Below are positions 32,481 through 40,407 of a DNA stretch of 40,407 nt, in pieces (position 1 is the first letter of the stretch; each line of letters starts with the position of its first letter). A program made the translations under genes and the position numbers. Below the pieces are notes generated by a model. It was given only the letters and a program-made list of their open reading frames with translations. It did not search any database and was not told where the DNA came from. The stretch is from contig PXYT01000033.1 of the NCBI GenBank assembly GCA_003023725.1, forward strand, positions 1-40,407. Direction: 5' to 3'. The DNA comes from Sulfobacillus benefaciens. Lineage in GTDB: Bacteria; Bacillota; Sulfobacillia; Sulfobacillales; Sulfobacillaceae.

Positions 32481-34004
32481 TTACCGGGGTTTTAAGACGC
32501 CGCTCACTTCTCTGAATTCGATTCCTCTACTCTCCAAGTGGATCAGATGACCCGCCCAATCGGTTTCGCTCTCGGGGAAATCGGAACGGCAATGAGCTCC
32601 CCGGCTTTCCTCACGCCGCAGAGCCGACTGCCCGATTAAAAGACACAGTTGCAAAATTCGATGATTGTCTGCAGTTTGCAGGGATTTGAGGCGTTCAAGA
32701 CCTTGGACCATGAGATGAGGGTGGCGAATAACCCCAAAATGCCGATCCATGATATCTCCCAAACGCCGCAAAATTTCCGTCTGAGCCGCTTTACGTGACA
32801 GCATGGGAGGATCTGGCAGCACGAAGCTATCCGGCCGTTTTAGGTTTTCCGTAATATGGCGCGCAATTCTCGCCGAAAAGACCAGGGCCTCCAAGAGTGA
32901 GTTGGAGGCCAGTCGGTTGGCTCCATGTACACCGGTATTGGCTGCTTCCCCCGCAGCATAAAGACTCTGGACCCGGGTTTCTCCAAAATAACCGGTGCAA
33001 ACCCCGCCCATCGAAAAATGGGCCCCAGGCGCAACAGGCAATAAATCCTGGGCCAGATCAAAATGTCTTTGGGACAGAAGGTCGGCTAACTGGCCAAAAT
33101 GATCATAAACCCGGTCCCGGTTAAGGTGCCGAAGCGTTAGATACGCTGTCCCCTGCTGATAAACAGCACGGGCAACTTCGTCACGCCCTGCCAATTCCTG
33201 TCCGGGGTAGTCTTGCATAAAACGCTCACCTGCAGCGTTGACCAGATGCGCACCGAACCCTCGCAAGGCTTCGGTAAGCAACAGCGCCCCGCCCCGCGGC
33301 ACATCCTGGGCCAAGATTGTAGGATGAAACTGAACAAATTCCAAATCGGACAACTCTGCTCCCGCCTCATACGCCAAGAGCAATCCGTTCCCGACCGAAG
33401 CGGGATGGTTACTGGTCCGCTGCCATAACGCAGCATACCCTCCAGTGGCCAGAACCGTCGCCGGAGCCAAGATCCCGATGATCCGGGAAGACGGGGTTCG
33501 AATCCAGCTTCCCCGGCAGATCTCTCGGGAATCCACGATCAGTTTTTCCGCAAACCCTTCTACGAAGCGTATGCGGGGATGCGACAGGGCCTGTTGATAG
33601 AGGTAGCGGGAAACCACCCGTCCCGTTAAACCTCCCTTGGCATGGAGAATTCGAGACCGGCTGTGTCCCGCCTCACGGCCTAAGTCCGGATGAAAAGAGT
33701 CCGCCATTTCAAAGATACCGGCTTCCACTAATGGAGCCACCGCCTGACGAGCTTCTTCCGCCAGGATTCTCACCGCTCCGGGGTCGGCAAGGCCCCTGGT
33801 CACCAATAGGGTGTCCTCAAGATGGCGATGCCAGTCGTCATCCTCTCCCCATGCGGCAGCAATTCCGCCCTGGGCTCGGTAGGTACTCCCTTCCCGCCAC
33901 CCGTCGGGCGGTGCGCAAATCACGACGTTGTCATACCGGGCAATGGCCAGGGCTGTGGCCAGTCCGGCAATTCCCGCACCGATTACCAGCGCACGAACAC
34001 TCAC
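32481..34004 (-). CDS. nadB: L-aspartate oxidase
   Basis: A 507-residue flavoprotein of the succinate dehydrogenase/fumarate reductase family. The FAD-binding GAGIAGLATALAI is at the N-terminus; RAQGGIAAA, HSRSRILHAKGGLTG and GAHFSMGGVCTGYFGETRV are family motifs. It oxidises aspartate to iminoaspartate. The start overlaps nadC by four bases. Confidence 0.93.
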   Translation of the reverse strand: MSVRALVIGAGIAGLATALAIARYDNVVICAPPDGWREGSTYRAQGGIAAAWGEDDDWHRHLEDTLLVTRGLADPGAVRILAEEARQAVAPLVEAGIFEMADSFHPDLGREAGHSRSRILHAKGGLTGRVVSRYLYQQALSHPRIRFVEGFAEKLIVDSREICRGSWIRTPSSRIIGILAPATVLATGGYAALWQRTSNHPASVGNGLLLAYEAGAELSDLEFVQFHPTILAQDVPRGGALLLTEALRGFGAHLVNAAGERFMQDYPGQELAGRDEVARAVYQQGTAYLTLRHLNRDRVYDHFGQLADLLSQRHFDLAQDLLPVAPGAHFSMGGVCTGYFGETRVQSLYAAGEAANTGVHGANRLASNSLLEALVFSARIARHITENLKRPDSFVLPDPPMLSRKAAQTEILRRLGDIMDRHFGVIRHPHLMVQGLERLKSLQTADNHRILQLCLLIGQSALRREESRGAHCRSDFPESETDWAGHLIHLESRGIEFREVSGVLKPR

Positions 34005-34840
34005 GGCTCACTCTCCCAATCGGCGCCGATGTCAACATGAGGCGCGGAATGAGTAAGATAACCCAACGAAATGGCGTCCACTCCGGTCTCGGCCATTTCC
34101 CGCAAATTGGCCGGGGTAATTCCCCCGGACGCTTCCACCACCGCACGGTGATTAATATGCGCCACAGCTTGGCGCACTTTCTCCCCAGACATGTTATCCA
34201 GCAATATTCCATCCACCCCCTCCCCCAAGGCCTCATCAATTTGGTCGAAGCGGTCCACTTCCACTTCAATAAAGATCCCATGAGGAGCGTGCCGCCGAAT
34301 ATTCTCAAGGACCTGCTTTAGGCTACCTCTGGCAGCGATATGATTGTCCTTAACCAACACCGCGTCGAATAGACCGAACCTGTGATTATGCCCTCCTCCG
34401 ATTCTTACCGCATATTTTTCGTAGACTCTTTGCCCCGGGCGGGTTTTACGCGTATCAAGAATTTTGACGTCAAGCCCTTCCACCAAATCCACCGTGGTTC
34501 GTGTTATTGTGGCAATCCCGCTCAGCCAGCTTAAGACGTTCAACACAACCCGCTCCCCGCTCAAAAGAGCGTGCACAGGCCCCTCCACCATTGCCAGTTT
34601 GTCGCCCGCCGCGCACCTTTTTCCTTCTTCACTATGAAGCTCTACCTTGATCTTTGGACTCAATATCGAATAAACCGCGGCAATAACGGGCAGGCCGCAC
34701 ACGATCAAATTCTGCCGGACTTTGAACATCATGCGGCCATGTAAGTCCGTAGGAATCGTGAGTTCGGTGGTGATGTCGCCATGACCCACATCTTCCCGTA
34801 AACCGTCTTCAGCCAATTTGTTCCACACATATGGTTGCAT
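34001..34840 (-). CDS. nadC: Nicotinate-nucleotide pyrophosphorylase (carboxylating)
   Basis: A 279-residue NadC. EDVGHGDITTELT at the N-terminus, TRKTRPGQR and RIGGGHNHRFGLFDAVLVKDNH in the centre, and DGILLDNMSGEKVRQ, VEASGGITPANLREMAETGVDAISLGYLT at the end are the quinolinate/PRPP-binding segments. It turns quinolinate and PRPP into nicotinate mononucleotide. It is the first gene of the operon. Confidence 0.93.
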   Translation of the reverse strand: MQPYVWNKLAEDGLREDVGHGDITTELTIPTDLHGRMMFKVRQNLIVCGLPVIAAVYSILSPKIKVELHSEEGKRCAAGDKLAMVEGPVHALLSGERVVLNVLSWLSGIATITRTTVDLVEGLDVKILDTRKTRPGQRVYEKYAVRIGGGHNHRFGLFDAVLVKDNHIAARGSLKQVLENIRRHAPHGIFIEVEVDRFDQIDEALGEGVDGILLDNMSGEKVRQAVAHINHRAVVEASGGITPANLREMAETGVDAISLGYLTHSAPHVDIGADWESEP

Positions 34841-34861
34841 GAATTCCTCCCTGGGATTCTT

Positions 34862-34920
34862 ATGTCAAGACATCTGTATTGTAACGATTCATGAATACAT
34901 GTGACAAGACATGTGTAATC
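34862..34920 (-). promoter_or_regulatory. nad operon promoter with paired operator sites
   Basis: On the minus strand TTGTCA (34902-34907) and TACAAT (34878-34883) form a sigma-A promoter with an 18-bp spacer. Each end carries a copy of CAAGACATsTGTA on the plus strand (34866-34878 and 34905-34917). One covers the -35 and the other the start point, where ATGTCAAGACAT is palindromic. This is a repressor arrangement; a NiaR/YrxA-type niacin repressor is the likely binder in a Firmicute, though I cannot confirm the exact consensus. Confidence 0.55.
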
Positions 34921-35265
34921 TGTTTCCTCAATAGGACAGATCACCATGCAAGACAAGAACACGCATCTCCTAGGAATTACTATTATTGTTAATCACTGTC
35001 ATGCAAAGAGGTCACTCGAAGGTCCTCATGCCATGGCGTTCACCCGCTACGCCAGGGTCACCGCCGGCAAACCATGTCCTATGGGAGCTGCCGTTGGCGT
35101 CGGTGATGATCCCCTGTTTTCTCCACCACGAGTTGTATTGGCTTTCTCTGGCGCCATTTTCACCCAGGAGACTGTTTTAATCTGAGTCATCTTAGGACGT
35201 ATGTACGACAAAGACCCGGCAAGTCTAAAGGGAACGACAAGATGATAATTTTGTGGTAAAGTGTA
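34921..35265. other. Intergenic region between the nad operon and the MFS gene
   Basis: No confident gene. A 79-codon plus-strand frame at 34946-35185 starts after AGGACAG but has low-complexity sequence and no recognisable likeness. Confidence 0.35.
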
Positions 35266-35269
35266 TAAG

Positions 35270-35299
35270 TGTCTTTCTTATTAGACAGACAATGTCTGT
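35270..35299 (+). promoter_or_regulatory. Operator before the MFS exporter
   Basis: ACAGACA-A-TGTCTGT (35285-35299) is a perfect inverted repeat with 7-bp arms. TGTCT (35270-35274) with AGACA (35283-35287) makes a second overlapping dyad. They lie just after a TATAAG hexamer (35264-35269) and 47 bp before the start codon, as for a repressor covering the transcription start. Confidence 0.5.
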
Positions 35300-35345
35300 A
35301 TTCATTCTCCTTTAACGGAAATCAAAACAGAAAGAAGGATCGAGG

Positions 35346-36839
35346 TTGCCTACCACTGGGTCACGCGGCAAGGTATGGATTGTTATTGCCATTTTGCTGG
35401 CAATGTTTCTCTCGGCTTTAGACATGACCATAGTCGGCACCGCGATGCCCAGCATCATCAATGCGTTACACGGGGTCGCCATATACGGTTGGGTGTTTTC
35501 GGCATATCTTTTGACCTCAACCACACCGGTGCCTATTTATAGCAAATTAGCGGACATGTACGGACGCAAGTCCGTGTTCTTGGCCGGGACCTTCGTCTTT
35601 ACTTTAGGTTCCGTGCTATCGGGATTATCCCAAAACATGCCCGAACTGATAGCGTTCCGGGCGTTACAAGGCCTGGGCGCGGCGGGTGTGCTGCCGGTGG
35701 CCTTAACCATAATCGGCGATTTATTTTCTTTGGAACAGAGGGCCAAGGTTCAAGGGCTGTTTTCAGCCGTATGGGGTCTTTCCGCCATCATTGGACCTAT
35801 CATCGGCGCATGGATTGTGGAAAACATGAGCTGGCAATGGGTTTTTGAAATTAACTTGCCGGTGGGTCTTTTGGCCATGGTGATTCTCCTAACGACATTT
35901 CATGAAACCGTCGAGAAGAAGCCGCACCAACTTGATACGTTAGGTACCTTGCTTCTTACGGTCGGCGTCACCGGATTTTTGGTCGGCCTCATGCAAACGT
36001 CGTGGAATTTACCGACACGTCTGGTATTTATGGGATTGGGCGCTGTCATTATCTGGGCTTTCTTGCGCGTAGAGACCATAGCCAAAGAACCCATCCTGCC
36101 CTTGCCGTTATTTCGTCAACCATTTGTTTTTTTCAGTACGGGCGTCAGTCTTTTCGCGGGAATGTTATTGTTTGGCCTGATTTCCTATGTTCCTTTATTC
36201 GTGCAAAGTGTGCAATTAGGCACAGCGACCGAAGCTGGGCGGGTCATCACCCCCATGCTGGTGGGCTGGCCTGTTGCTGCGATGGTTTCCAGTAAACTCA
36301 TCGTTCGCTCGGGTTACCGGCCTGTTGCCGTCACCGGTGGCATTTTGCTGGTAGTGGGGTCTTTATTCCTGGCCATCCCTCAAATTCCCCCGACTACCGT
36401 GGTCCTCGTGAGCACCTTTCTCATCGGTTCCGGACTTGGGTTGTCTCTGACCAGTTTATTAATTGGTTTGCAGAGTCAGGTCCCTTGGGAGCTTCGGGGT
36501 GTGGTGACGGGAAGCACTCAATTTTCCCGAACAATAGGCGGATCCATCGGTGTGGCACTCATGGGTACCCTAATTAACCTCCCTCACTACGGAAACTTCA
36601 CGGCGAACCAGGCCACCCAGCTTCTCTTAAATCCGGTCAAGCGGGAAGATGTGCCGCCTGCTTTGAGAACGCTGGCGCGTCATCTCGCAGCAGCTGGCCT
36701 GCACCATGCCTTTGAGCTGGCTCTGGGTTTCGCTCTTGTTACCATGATTAGCACGTGGCTCCTACCGCGAAAGCCCAGAACCTCTTCCGAGGCTCTGACC
36801 GAAAACAACTCTCAGGCCGGTATCGAACAGGATGCTTAA
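35346..36839 (+). CDS. MFS exporter of the DHA2 (EmrB/QacA) family
   Basis: A 497-residue membrane protein with about 14 hydrophobic segments. Motifs include LSALDMTIVGTAMPSI near residue 20 (DHA2 motif D1), LADMYGRKSVFLAG (motif A) and FRALQGLGAAGVLPVALTIIGDL (motif B). The start is TTG behind GAAGGATCGAGG. It would be a proton-driven exporter in the cytoplasmic membrane, probably for a drug or organic compound. No regulator gene is adjacent, yet an operator-like dyad lies directly upstream. Confidence 0.88.
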   Translation: MPTTGSRGKVWIVIAILLAMFLSALDMTIVGTAMPSIINALHGVAIYGWVFSAYLLTSTTPVPIYSKLADMYGRKSVFLAGTFVFTLGSVLSGLSQNMPELIAFRALQGLGAAGVLPVALTIIGDLFSLEQRAKVQGLFSAVWGLSAIIGPIIGAWIVENMSWQWVFEINLPVGLLAMVILLTTFHETVEKKPHQLDTLGTLLLTVGVTGFLVGLMQTSWNLPTRLVFMGLGAVIIWAFLRVETIAKEPILPLPLFRQPFVFFSTGVSLFAGMLLFGLISYVPLFVQSVQLGTATEAGRVITPMLVGWPVAAMVSSKLIVRSGYRPVAVTGGILLVVGSLFLAIPQIPPTTVVLVSTFLIGSGLGLSLTSLLIGLQSQVPWELRGVVTGSTQFSRTIGGSIGVALMGTLINLPHYGNFTANQATQLLLNPVKREDVPPALRTLARHLAAAGLHHAFELALGFALVTMISTWLLPRKPRTSSEALTENNSQAGIEQDA

Positions 36840-36878
36840 AGCTCGACAACTATAAGTCGGCATGATCGGAACCGGCAC

Positions 36879-36929
36879 AGAATATCCCAAAACACGGTAC
36901 CGCCACAAATCCGTGCTTTGGGATATTCT
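36879..36929. terminator. Long near-perfect hairpin after the MFS gene
   Basis: Two 19-base arms (36879-36897 and 36911-36929) pair with a single mismatch around a 13-base loop. On the plus strand TCTCTG follows, a poor T-run. Bidirectional termination between the MFS gene and the convergent zinc-ribbon gene is the simplest reading. The stem is longer than usual for a terminator. Confidence 0.55.
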
Positions 36930-37155
36930 TCTCTGTAACATTGACGCGACGCCTTTGTTTCCTATGCCTTCCTACCGGAACATACTGCCCAATCTTGTTC
37001 ATGCCCGAAGCACCGGCAGCTCGGACAAATGGGACTTTATTGAATGTGGAAATACTTCAAGAGAAAATGCAGCGTTCGCCCGCTGGTGCCTTGTTCCCTG
37101 CGACAATCCCTTTTCCGAGTCAAGCATATACCCCCCGGAAGAGGTCCGTCAGGGT
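36930..37155. other. Intergenic stretch between convergent genes
   Basis: Nothing supported as a gene. The frames here lack ribosome-binding sites. Confidence 0.35.
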
Positions 37156-37944
37156 TCAACTGACATGAACGCTTTGAGCAATGCGGGATAGCCAGCTCTC
37201 GTGTTTGGCTGGTACCTGGATGGCCACACCCACCCACCAATGACCGGTCCAATGAATGTAAATCGATTGGGATACAACCTTCCCCTGCTGCGTAATAGCG
37301 GTTCCGAATGTTTGGGGACCTAACGGTTGCGTGATGTCCGCTGGTCTTTGCGCTGTCACAAACAAGCTCACCTGTCCTTTTTTACTTCCCCATTGCCATG
37401 ACCCGGGACTCGAGGATTCAAGATGGTCGAGTGGCTGGGGAAGGCTGAGTCCCAGCGTCGCGCCACGAAATGAGGTACTAACATTGACAAAATTCCCGGA
37501 CAGCGACGGTCCAGTCGAGGGACTCGGGTTGGAACCGGGCGAACTGCTCGGGCTAGGACTCGGCGAGGCGCTTGGCGAGCTGCTGGGACTGGGACTCGGC
37601 GACACGCTATGGGATGGGGACGAGGACGCTGTTTTCTGAGTTGTGGGCAAATTTTTTCCCGAACGCGACGACGGTTTCAGAGCACTTGTTGTGGCCATTC
37701 TCTGTGAATGAGCGCCAAACACCAACGCCGCCACTACTCCCACTCCGACACCGGCAGCGACGAAAGGCCACCGGGGAATGCGTTTCTTTACGGGAGATGC
37801 CGTCGTGGCCTGAGAGGGTGACCCAGGTTTAGCGATACTGCCTTTCAAATCATATCCGCAATGACGGCAGAAACGATCTCCACCGCGCGCCGGTTGACGG
37901 CACCGGGGACATAAAGGTGTTTGTGAATCCGTGTGCTGACCCAA
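37156..37944 (-). CDS. Zinc-ribbon, single-pass membrane protein with Ser/Pro linker
   Basis: A 262-residue protein starting at TTG eight bases after GGAGG. Residues 12-31 hold CPRCRQPARGGDRFCRHCG, a four-Cys zinc ribbon. Residues about 58-80 (WPFVAAGVGVGVVAALVFGA) are a membrane helix, so the ribbon is inside and the rest outside. A linker of Ser-Pro repeats (about residues 108-150) carries a C-terminal domain of about 110 residues (NFVNVSTSFRGATLGLSL, WQWGSKKGQVSLFV, HWTGHWWVGVAIQVP). The end domain is unrecognised. A role in the envelope is likely. Confidence 0.7.
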   Translation of the reverse strand: MGQHTDSQTPLCPRCRQPARGGDRFCRHCGYDLKGSIAKPGSPSQATTASPVKKRIPRWPFVAAGVGVGVVAALVFGAHSQRMATTSALKPSSRSGKNLPTTQKTASSSPSHSVSPSPSPSSSPSASPSPSPSSSPGSNPSPSTGPSLSGNFVNVSTSFRGATLGLSLPQPLDHLESSSPGSWQWGSKKGQVSLFVTAQRPADITQPLGPQTFGTAITQQGKVVSQSIYIHWTGHWWVGVAIQVPAKHESWLSRIAQSVHVS

Positions 37945-38122
37945 GTCTCATACCTCCACATCCTAAATTATCGGCACATTCCGGACCCGGTTGCGCTTTT
38001 GTATCCATACCTCTGATTGTAACAACTGCCAGCTACACCCGAAGAAACATTTTTACCCAGTATCATACCATGAAGCAAGATACCCATCCCGTGACGGGCA
38101 ACATACGCCCCTATTCTGTTCA

Positions 38123-38151
38123 TTGCCTAATTCTACTCTTTGATACATAAT
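38123..38151 (+). promoter_or_regulatory. Sigma-A-like promoter of the ccdA gene
   Basis: TTGCCT (38123-38128) and CATAAT (38146-38151) are spaced 17 bp apart, about 100 bp before the start. Matches are 4 and 5 of 6. Confidence 0.38.
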
Positions 38152-38249
38152 CCACATAGTGTTAACTGTTTCGGACTCTGCCTGGGAGTGAGAGGAACCC
38201 ATGGTCCGCACAGCAGAACGTCCATGGCAAAAGGGAGGGTTGACAATTC

Positions 38250-38951
38250 TTGTCGGTTCCTGATGTTCTCGCATATTCGGCCGGATTACTGACCGCGTTT
38301 AATCCTTGCGGGGTGGTTCTGTTGCCGTCATATCTGCTCTATTTGCTCTCGGGCCGAGTTTTTCCCAGTCAATGGCGCTGGGCCAATGGCATCAAAGCCG
38401 GCTTATTGACCTCTCTCGGAGTCTCGGCAATTTTTGGAGTAGCCAGTATCGTACTCTCACTGGTTGGCCATGTCCTTTTTCGCATAGTACCGATGTTTTC
38501 GTTGATTATGGTGCTGTTTTTACTGATTCTGGCCATTTTTACATGGCGGGGTTCACTGGGTTTCGGAAGGATTCCAGGCACGCAGAGCCTATCCCGTTTG
38601 CAGCGTTTTTTCGAACAAGGTAGCGCCCTCGCCTTTATTACCTATGGCTTAAGCTACGGCATGGTCTCGCTGACTTGTAGCCTCCCGGTATTTATGGTCG
38701 TAATAGTGGCCCATCTCAGCACTAACGGCATGGCATCATGGCTCGTCTATGCCGCCTTTACTCTGGGAGTGGCCACCGTCATCACGGGATTGTCGGCCGT
38801 TACCGCTGTTGCCCGCAGTCTGGTTGAACGCGTCATTGCACAAATTATCCCTATGGTGCAGAAATTGAGTGCGCTCATTATGGTAGGTGCCGCTCTCTAT
38901 TTGGTATGGTATTGGCTTTTAGGTCCGGGTCTTCCCACAGTTTTTTCATAA
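38250..38951 (+). CDS. ccdA: CcdA-type membrane thiol-electron transporter
   Basis: A 233-residue membrane protein of the CcdA/DsbD transmembrane family with six hydrophobic helices. The two redox cysteines are in FNPCGVVLLPSY (first helix) and SLTCSLPVFM (fourth helix). The start is TTG with GGGAGGG upstream at rather long spacing. It passes reducing power from cytoplasmic thioredoxin to extracytoplasmic proteins. The next gene, 24 bp on, encodes the likely partner. Confidence 0.85.
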   Translation: MSVPDVLAYSAGLLTAFNPCGVVLLPSYLLYLLSGRVFPSQWRWANGIKAGLLTSLGVSAIFGVASIVLSLVGHVLFRIVPMFSLIMVLFLLILAIFTWRGSLGFGRIPGTQSLSRLQRFFEQGSALAFITYGLSYGMVSLTCSLPVFMVVIVAHLSTNGMASWLVYAAFTLGVATVITGLSAVTAVARSLVERVIAQIIPMVQKLSALIMVGAALYLVWYWLLGPGLPTVFS

Positions 38952-38975
38952 GTTTTAGGCCGGAGGTCTTGGAAT

Positions 38976-40166
38976 ATGCGTAAAACAACTTTGTGGGCCG
39001 TTACAATCGTGATTTTTTCCGCACTCGCAGCCGTTGTCTTTGGTGTCTTCAGAGCTGTATCTCAGGTGCAGGTCGCGGCATCCAGAGCCCATACGACGCC
39101 GACTTCGTCCCAAGAGCCGTCTTCCGTTGACCCAGGAGCACCGCTTAATGGTAAACCGGCTCCCAATTTTCACCTCACCAACCAGTTCGGCCAATCTGTG
39201 TCCATAAGGTCTTTACGCGGCAAGGTAGTTGTGATGGGATTTGTTAACAGTGCCGGTGACACGGTCAGTCCGTTAATTGCCACGATTATGCATAATGTGC
39301 TATACGATTTGGGGATACACCGTTCGGCCGTAGCGTTTGTTGCTGTCAATGCCAATCCGGTGACCGCTTCCACCCATGATGTCTATTCCTGGTCCACTAA
39401 ATACCATATGCTCCACAACTGGCAATTTCTCACGGGGTCCCCTACTCAGCTCAAATCCGTCTGGCAAAATTACTTTATGCAAACCCAAATACTTCATGGA
39501 TCATTGATTACCCATACACCCGGTGTTTTCGTCATTGGTCCTCACGGACACGAAAATTGGGTTTACCTCAATTCTCCCAGCACTTCCACCCAGGCTCTTG
39601 GCGCCCAAGTGCAAAATATCCTGAAACACGTTATTCCTCTTTTGCCGGGACATCCCGCACTGCGGATCCCGCCTGCCAGACAATTGGCGTATTACCCGGC
39701 CTCTATTGGCCCATCCCAAAGAGTCAACCGCTCATTTCACCTCCCGGCGATTTTGCCAGGGGGCAAACGGGGGTCAGTACAGATCGGTTCGGGGAGTCCC
39801 GTAACGTTAGTGGATTTTTTCGCCACCTGGTGCCCCGATTGCCAGGAAGAAATGCCGGTTTTGGCTCGCTTGCAGCGGTGGGACTCGCTGCATCCCCGTT
39901 ACCCGCATGTGGTGGCGGTCGACTTACGCATGTCCGAATCGTCGACGGCGCACGTCAGAGATTATGCCAGTCGCCTCCACCTCCCTTTTCCGGTAGCCTT
40001 GGACAATCAGGGTAAAATCGCCGACCGCTATGGCGTCTCGGGTATCCCGACTCAGGCGTTAGTTTCTTCGGGCGGACAAATTCTCTGGTATCACGAAGGG
40101 CTCATCTCCTGGAAGTCTTTAATCCATGACATTCAACCGCATCTGCCCCGGTCCGCCTCGTCTTAG
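38976..40166 (+). CDS. Membrane-anchored fusion of a Cys-less SCO-like domain and a TlpA-like thioredoxin
   Basis: A 396-residue protein. An N-terminal anchor (residues about 5-27, LWAVTIVIFSALAAVVFGVF) is followed by a first thioredoxin-fold domain (residues about 50-205) of SCO1/SenC form: GKPAPNFHLTNQFGQSVSI, GKVVVMGFVNSAGDTVS, ITHTPGVFVIGPHG. The CxxxC copper site of SCO proteins is replaced by SAGDTV, while the His is kept. The second domain (about 245-390) is TlpA/ResA-like with ATWCPDCQEEMPV (Cys286, Cys289) and GVSGIPTQALV. It is probably reduced by CcdA and acts in cytochrome or oxidase maturation. Confidence 0.82.
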   Translation: MRKTTLWAVTIVIFSALAAVVFGVFRAVSQVQVAASRAHTTPTSSQEPSSVDPGAPLNGKPAPNFHLTNQFGQSVSIRSLRGKVVVMGFVNSAGDTVSPLIATIMHNVLYDLGIHRSAVAFVAVNANPVTASTHDVYSWSTKYHMLHNWQFLTGSPTQLKSVWQNYFMQTQILHGSLITHTPGVFVIGPHGHENWVYLNSPSTSTQALGAQVQNILKHVIPLLPGHPALRIPPARQLAYYPASIGPSQRVNRSFHLPAILPGGKRGSVQIGSGSPVTLVDFFATWCPDCQEEMPVLARLQRWDSLHPRYPHVVAVDLRMSESSTAHVRDYASRLHLPFPVALDNQGKIADRYGVSGIPTQALVSSGGQILWYHEGLISWKSLIHDIQPHLPRSASS

Positions 40167-40309
40167 ATTAGACTCTTTTGCTGTGTTTTCGAGGACACTT
40201 CCCCTCCACAGCTGTATTTTTCTCAAGCTGCATTTTTTCGTTCCCACGACCCTGAATGATCTCTCTCGGGAAAACAACCGGTCGAGGGGGAATTCCGAAT
40301 TTTAGGGCC

Positions 40310-40407
40310 CTTGACACTCCCCACGCCTAAAGGCGGGGGATTCTTACGAGGAACCCACTCACGTGAGCTTTACTCGCAAAGGGTTCGCCAAAAGCCCTCT
40401 AGCCACT
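40310..40407 (-). mobile_element. Right end of an IS200/IS605-type element (cut by the window)
   Basis: On the minus strand the sequence ends AAGAATCCCCCGCCTTTAGG, then CGTGGGGAGTGTCAAG. The hairpin CCCCGCC-TTTA-GGCGTGGGG followed by GTGTCAA is the familiar right end of tnpB-carrying IS605 elements, where the 3' part of the omega RNA is formed. tnpB would lie to the right, on the minus strand, outside the window. No left end was seen, so this could be a solitary end. Confidence 0.6.

Noticed and set aside
34946-35185. 79-codon plus-strand frame between nadC and the MFS gene
   Set aside because: Poor ribosome-binding site, no likeness to a known family, and it occupies a regulatory region.
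37492-37620. Repeated CGGGACTCGGCGA-like DNA words taken at first for a tandem repeat or CRISPR
   Set aside because: They are Ser-Pro codons of the linker in the zinc-ribbon protein; there are no spacers of constant length.

Overview
The window looks like chromosomal DNA from a spore-forming, probably sulfur-oxidising and acidophilic Firmicute. A Sulfobacillus-like organism is my best guess. The reasons are moderate GC, Gram-positive ribosome-binding sites (AAGGAGG-type) with frequent TTG/GTG starts, a LipS1/LipS2 lipoate-assembly cluster with a stand-alone GcvH-like lipoate-binding protein (the type that serves the sHdr sulfur-oxidation system), and several genes of spore-coat character. The genus is an inference. 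No rRNA, tRNA or CRISPR array was seen.

Layout. (1) 1-4966, minus strand: an operon for making and attaching lipoate (ligase, LbpA-like carrier, LplA/LplB-type ligase, lipS1, lipS2), followed by the start of an unrecognised gene at the left edge. (2) 5661-11260, plus strand: five glycosyltransferase genes, including a glycosyltransferase-methyltransferase fusion, a CgeB-like enzyme and a TPR-glycosyltransferase-TPR protein. (3) 11261-14472: gene-poor DNA with a possible decayed frame, then a divergent pair (unknown protein; Cys-rich coat-like protein with a polyproline tail). (4) 14473-19633, plus strand: a compact gas-vesicle operon gvpA-N-F/L-G-O-F/L-K-J-F/L-A/J. (5) 19634-22662: a small retropepsin-like protein and a DUF1906-type protein in otherwise sparse DNA. 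(6) 23278-26345, minus strand: a sulfonate locus (histidine phosphatase, ComA-type phosphosulfolactate synthase, 2-hydroxyacid dehydrogenase and an atypical PanD-like decarboxylase). (7) 26400-29505: small coat-like or unknown proteins, including a possible His8 microprotein and a HipA-like degenerate kinase. (8) 29637-34840, minus strand: nadC-nadB-nadA-pabBC, with a well-formed operator/promoter. (9) 35346-40166: a DHA2 MFS exporter, a zinc-ribbon membrane protein, and a CcdA plus SCO/TlpA-fusion thiol-redox pair. (10) The right edge holds what looks like an IS200/IS605 right end.

How the parts may work together. Regions 2-7 carry several signs of a sporulation programme: CgeB-like and other surface glycosyltransferases, Cys- and Pro-rich coat-like proteins, and sulfolactate synthesis (a known spore solute in Bacillus). 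At least three sites fit AC-N16-CATANNNTG, close to the mother-cell sigma-K consensus, and lie upstream of otherwise unrelated genes. A perfect CATANNNTA lies 55 bp before gvpA. The most interesting hypothesis is that the gas vesicles are part of this developmental programme, for example in buoyant spores or sporangia. A second is that the PanD-like enzyme, which lacks the substrate-binding Arg54, acts on a sulfonated amino acid made by the ComA pathway. Both are inferences from motif and context only.
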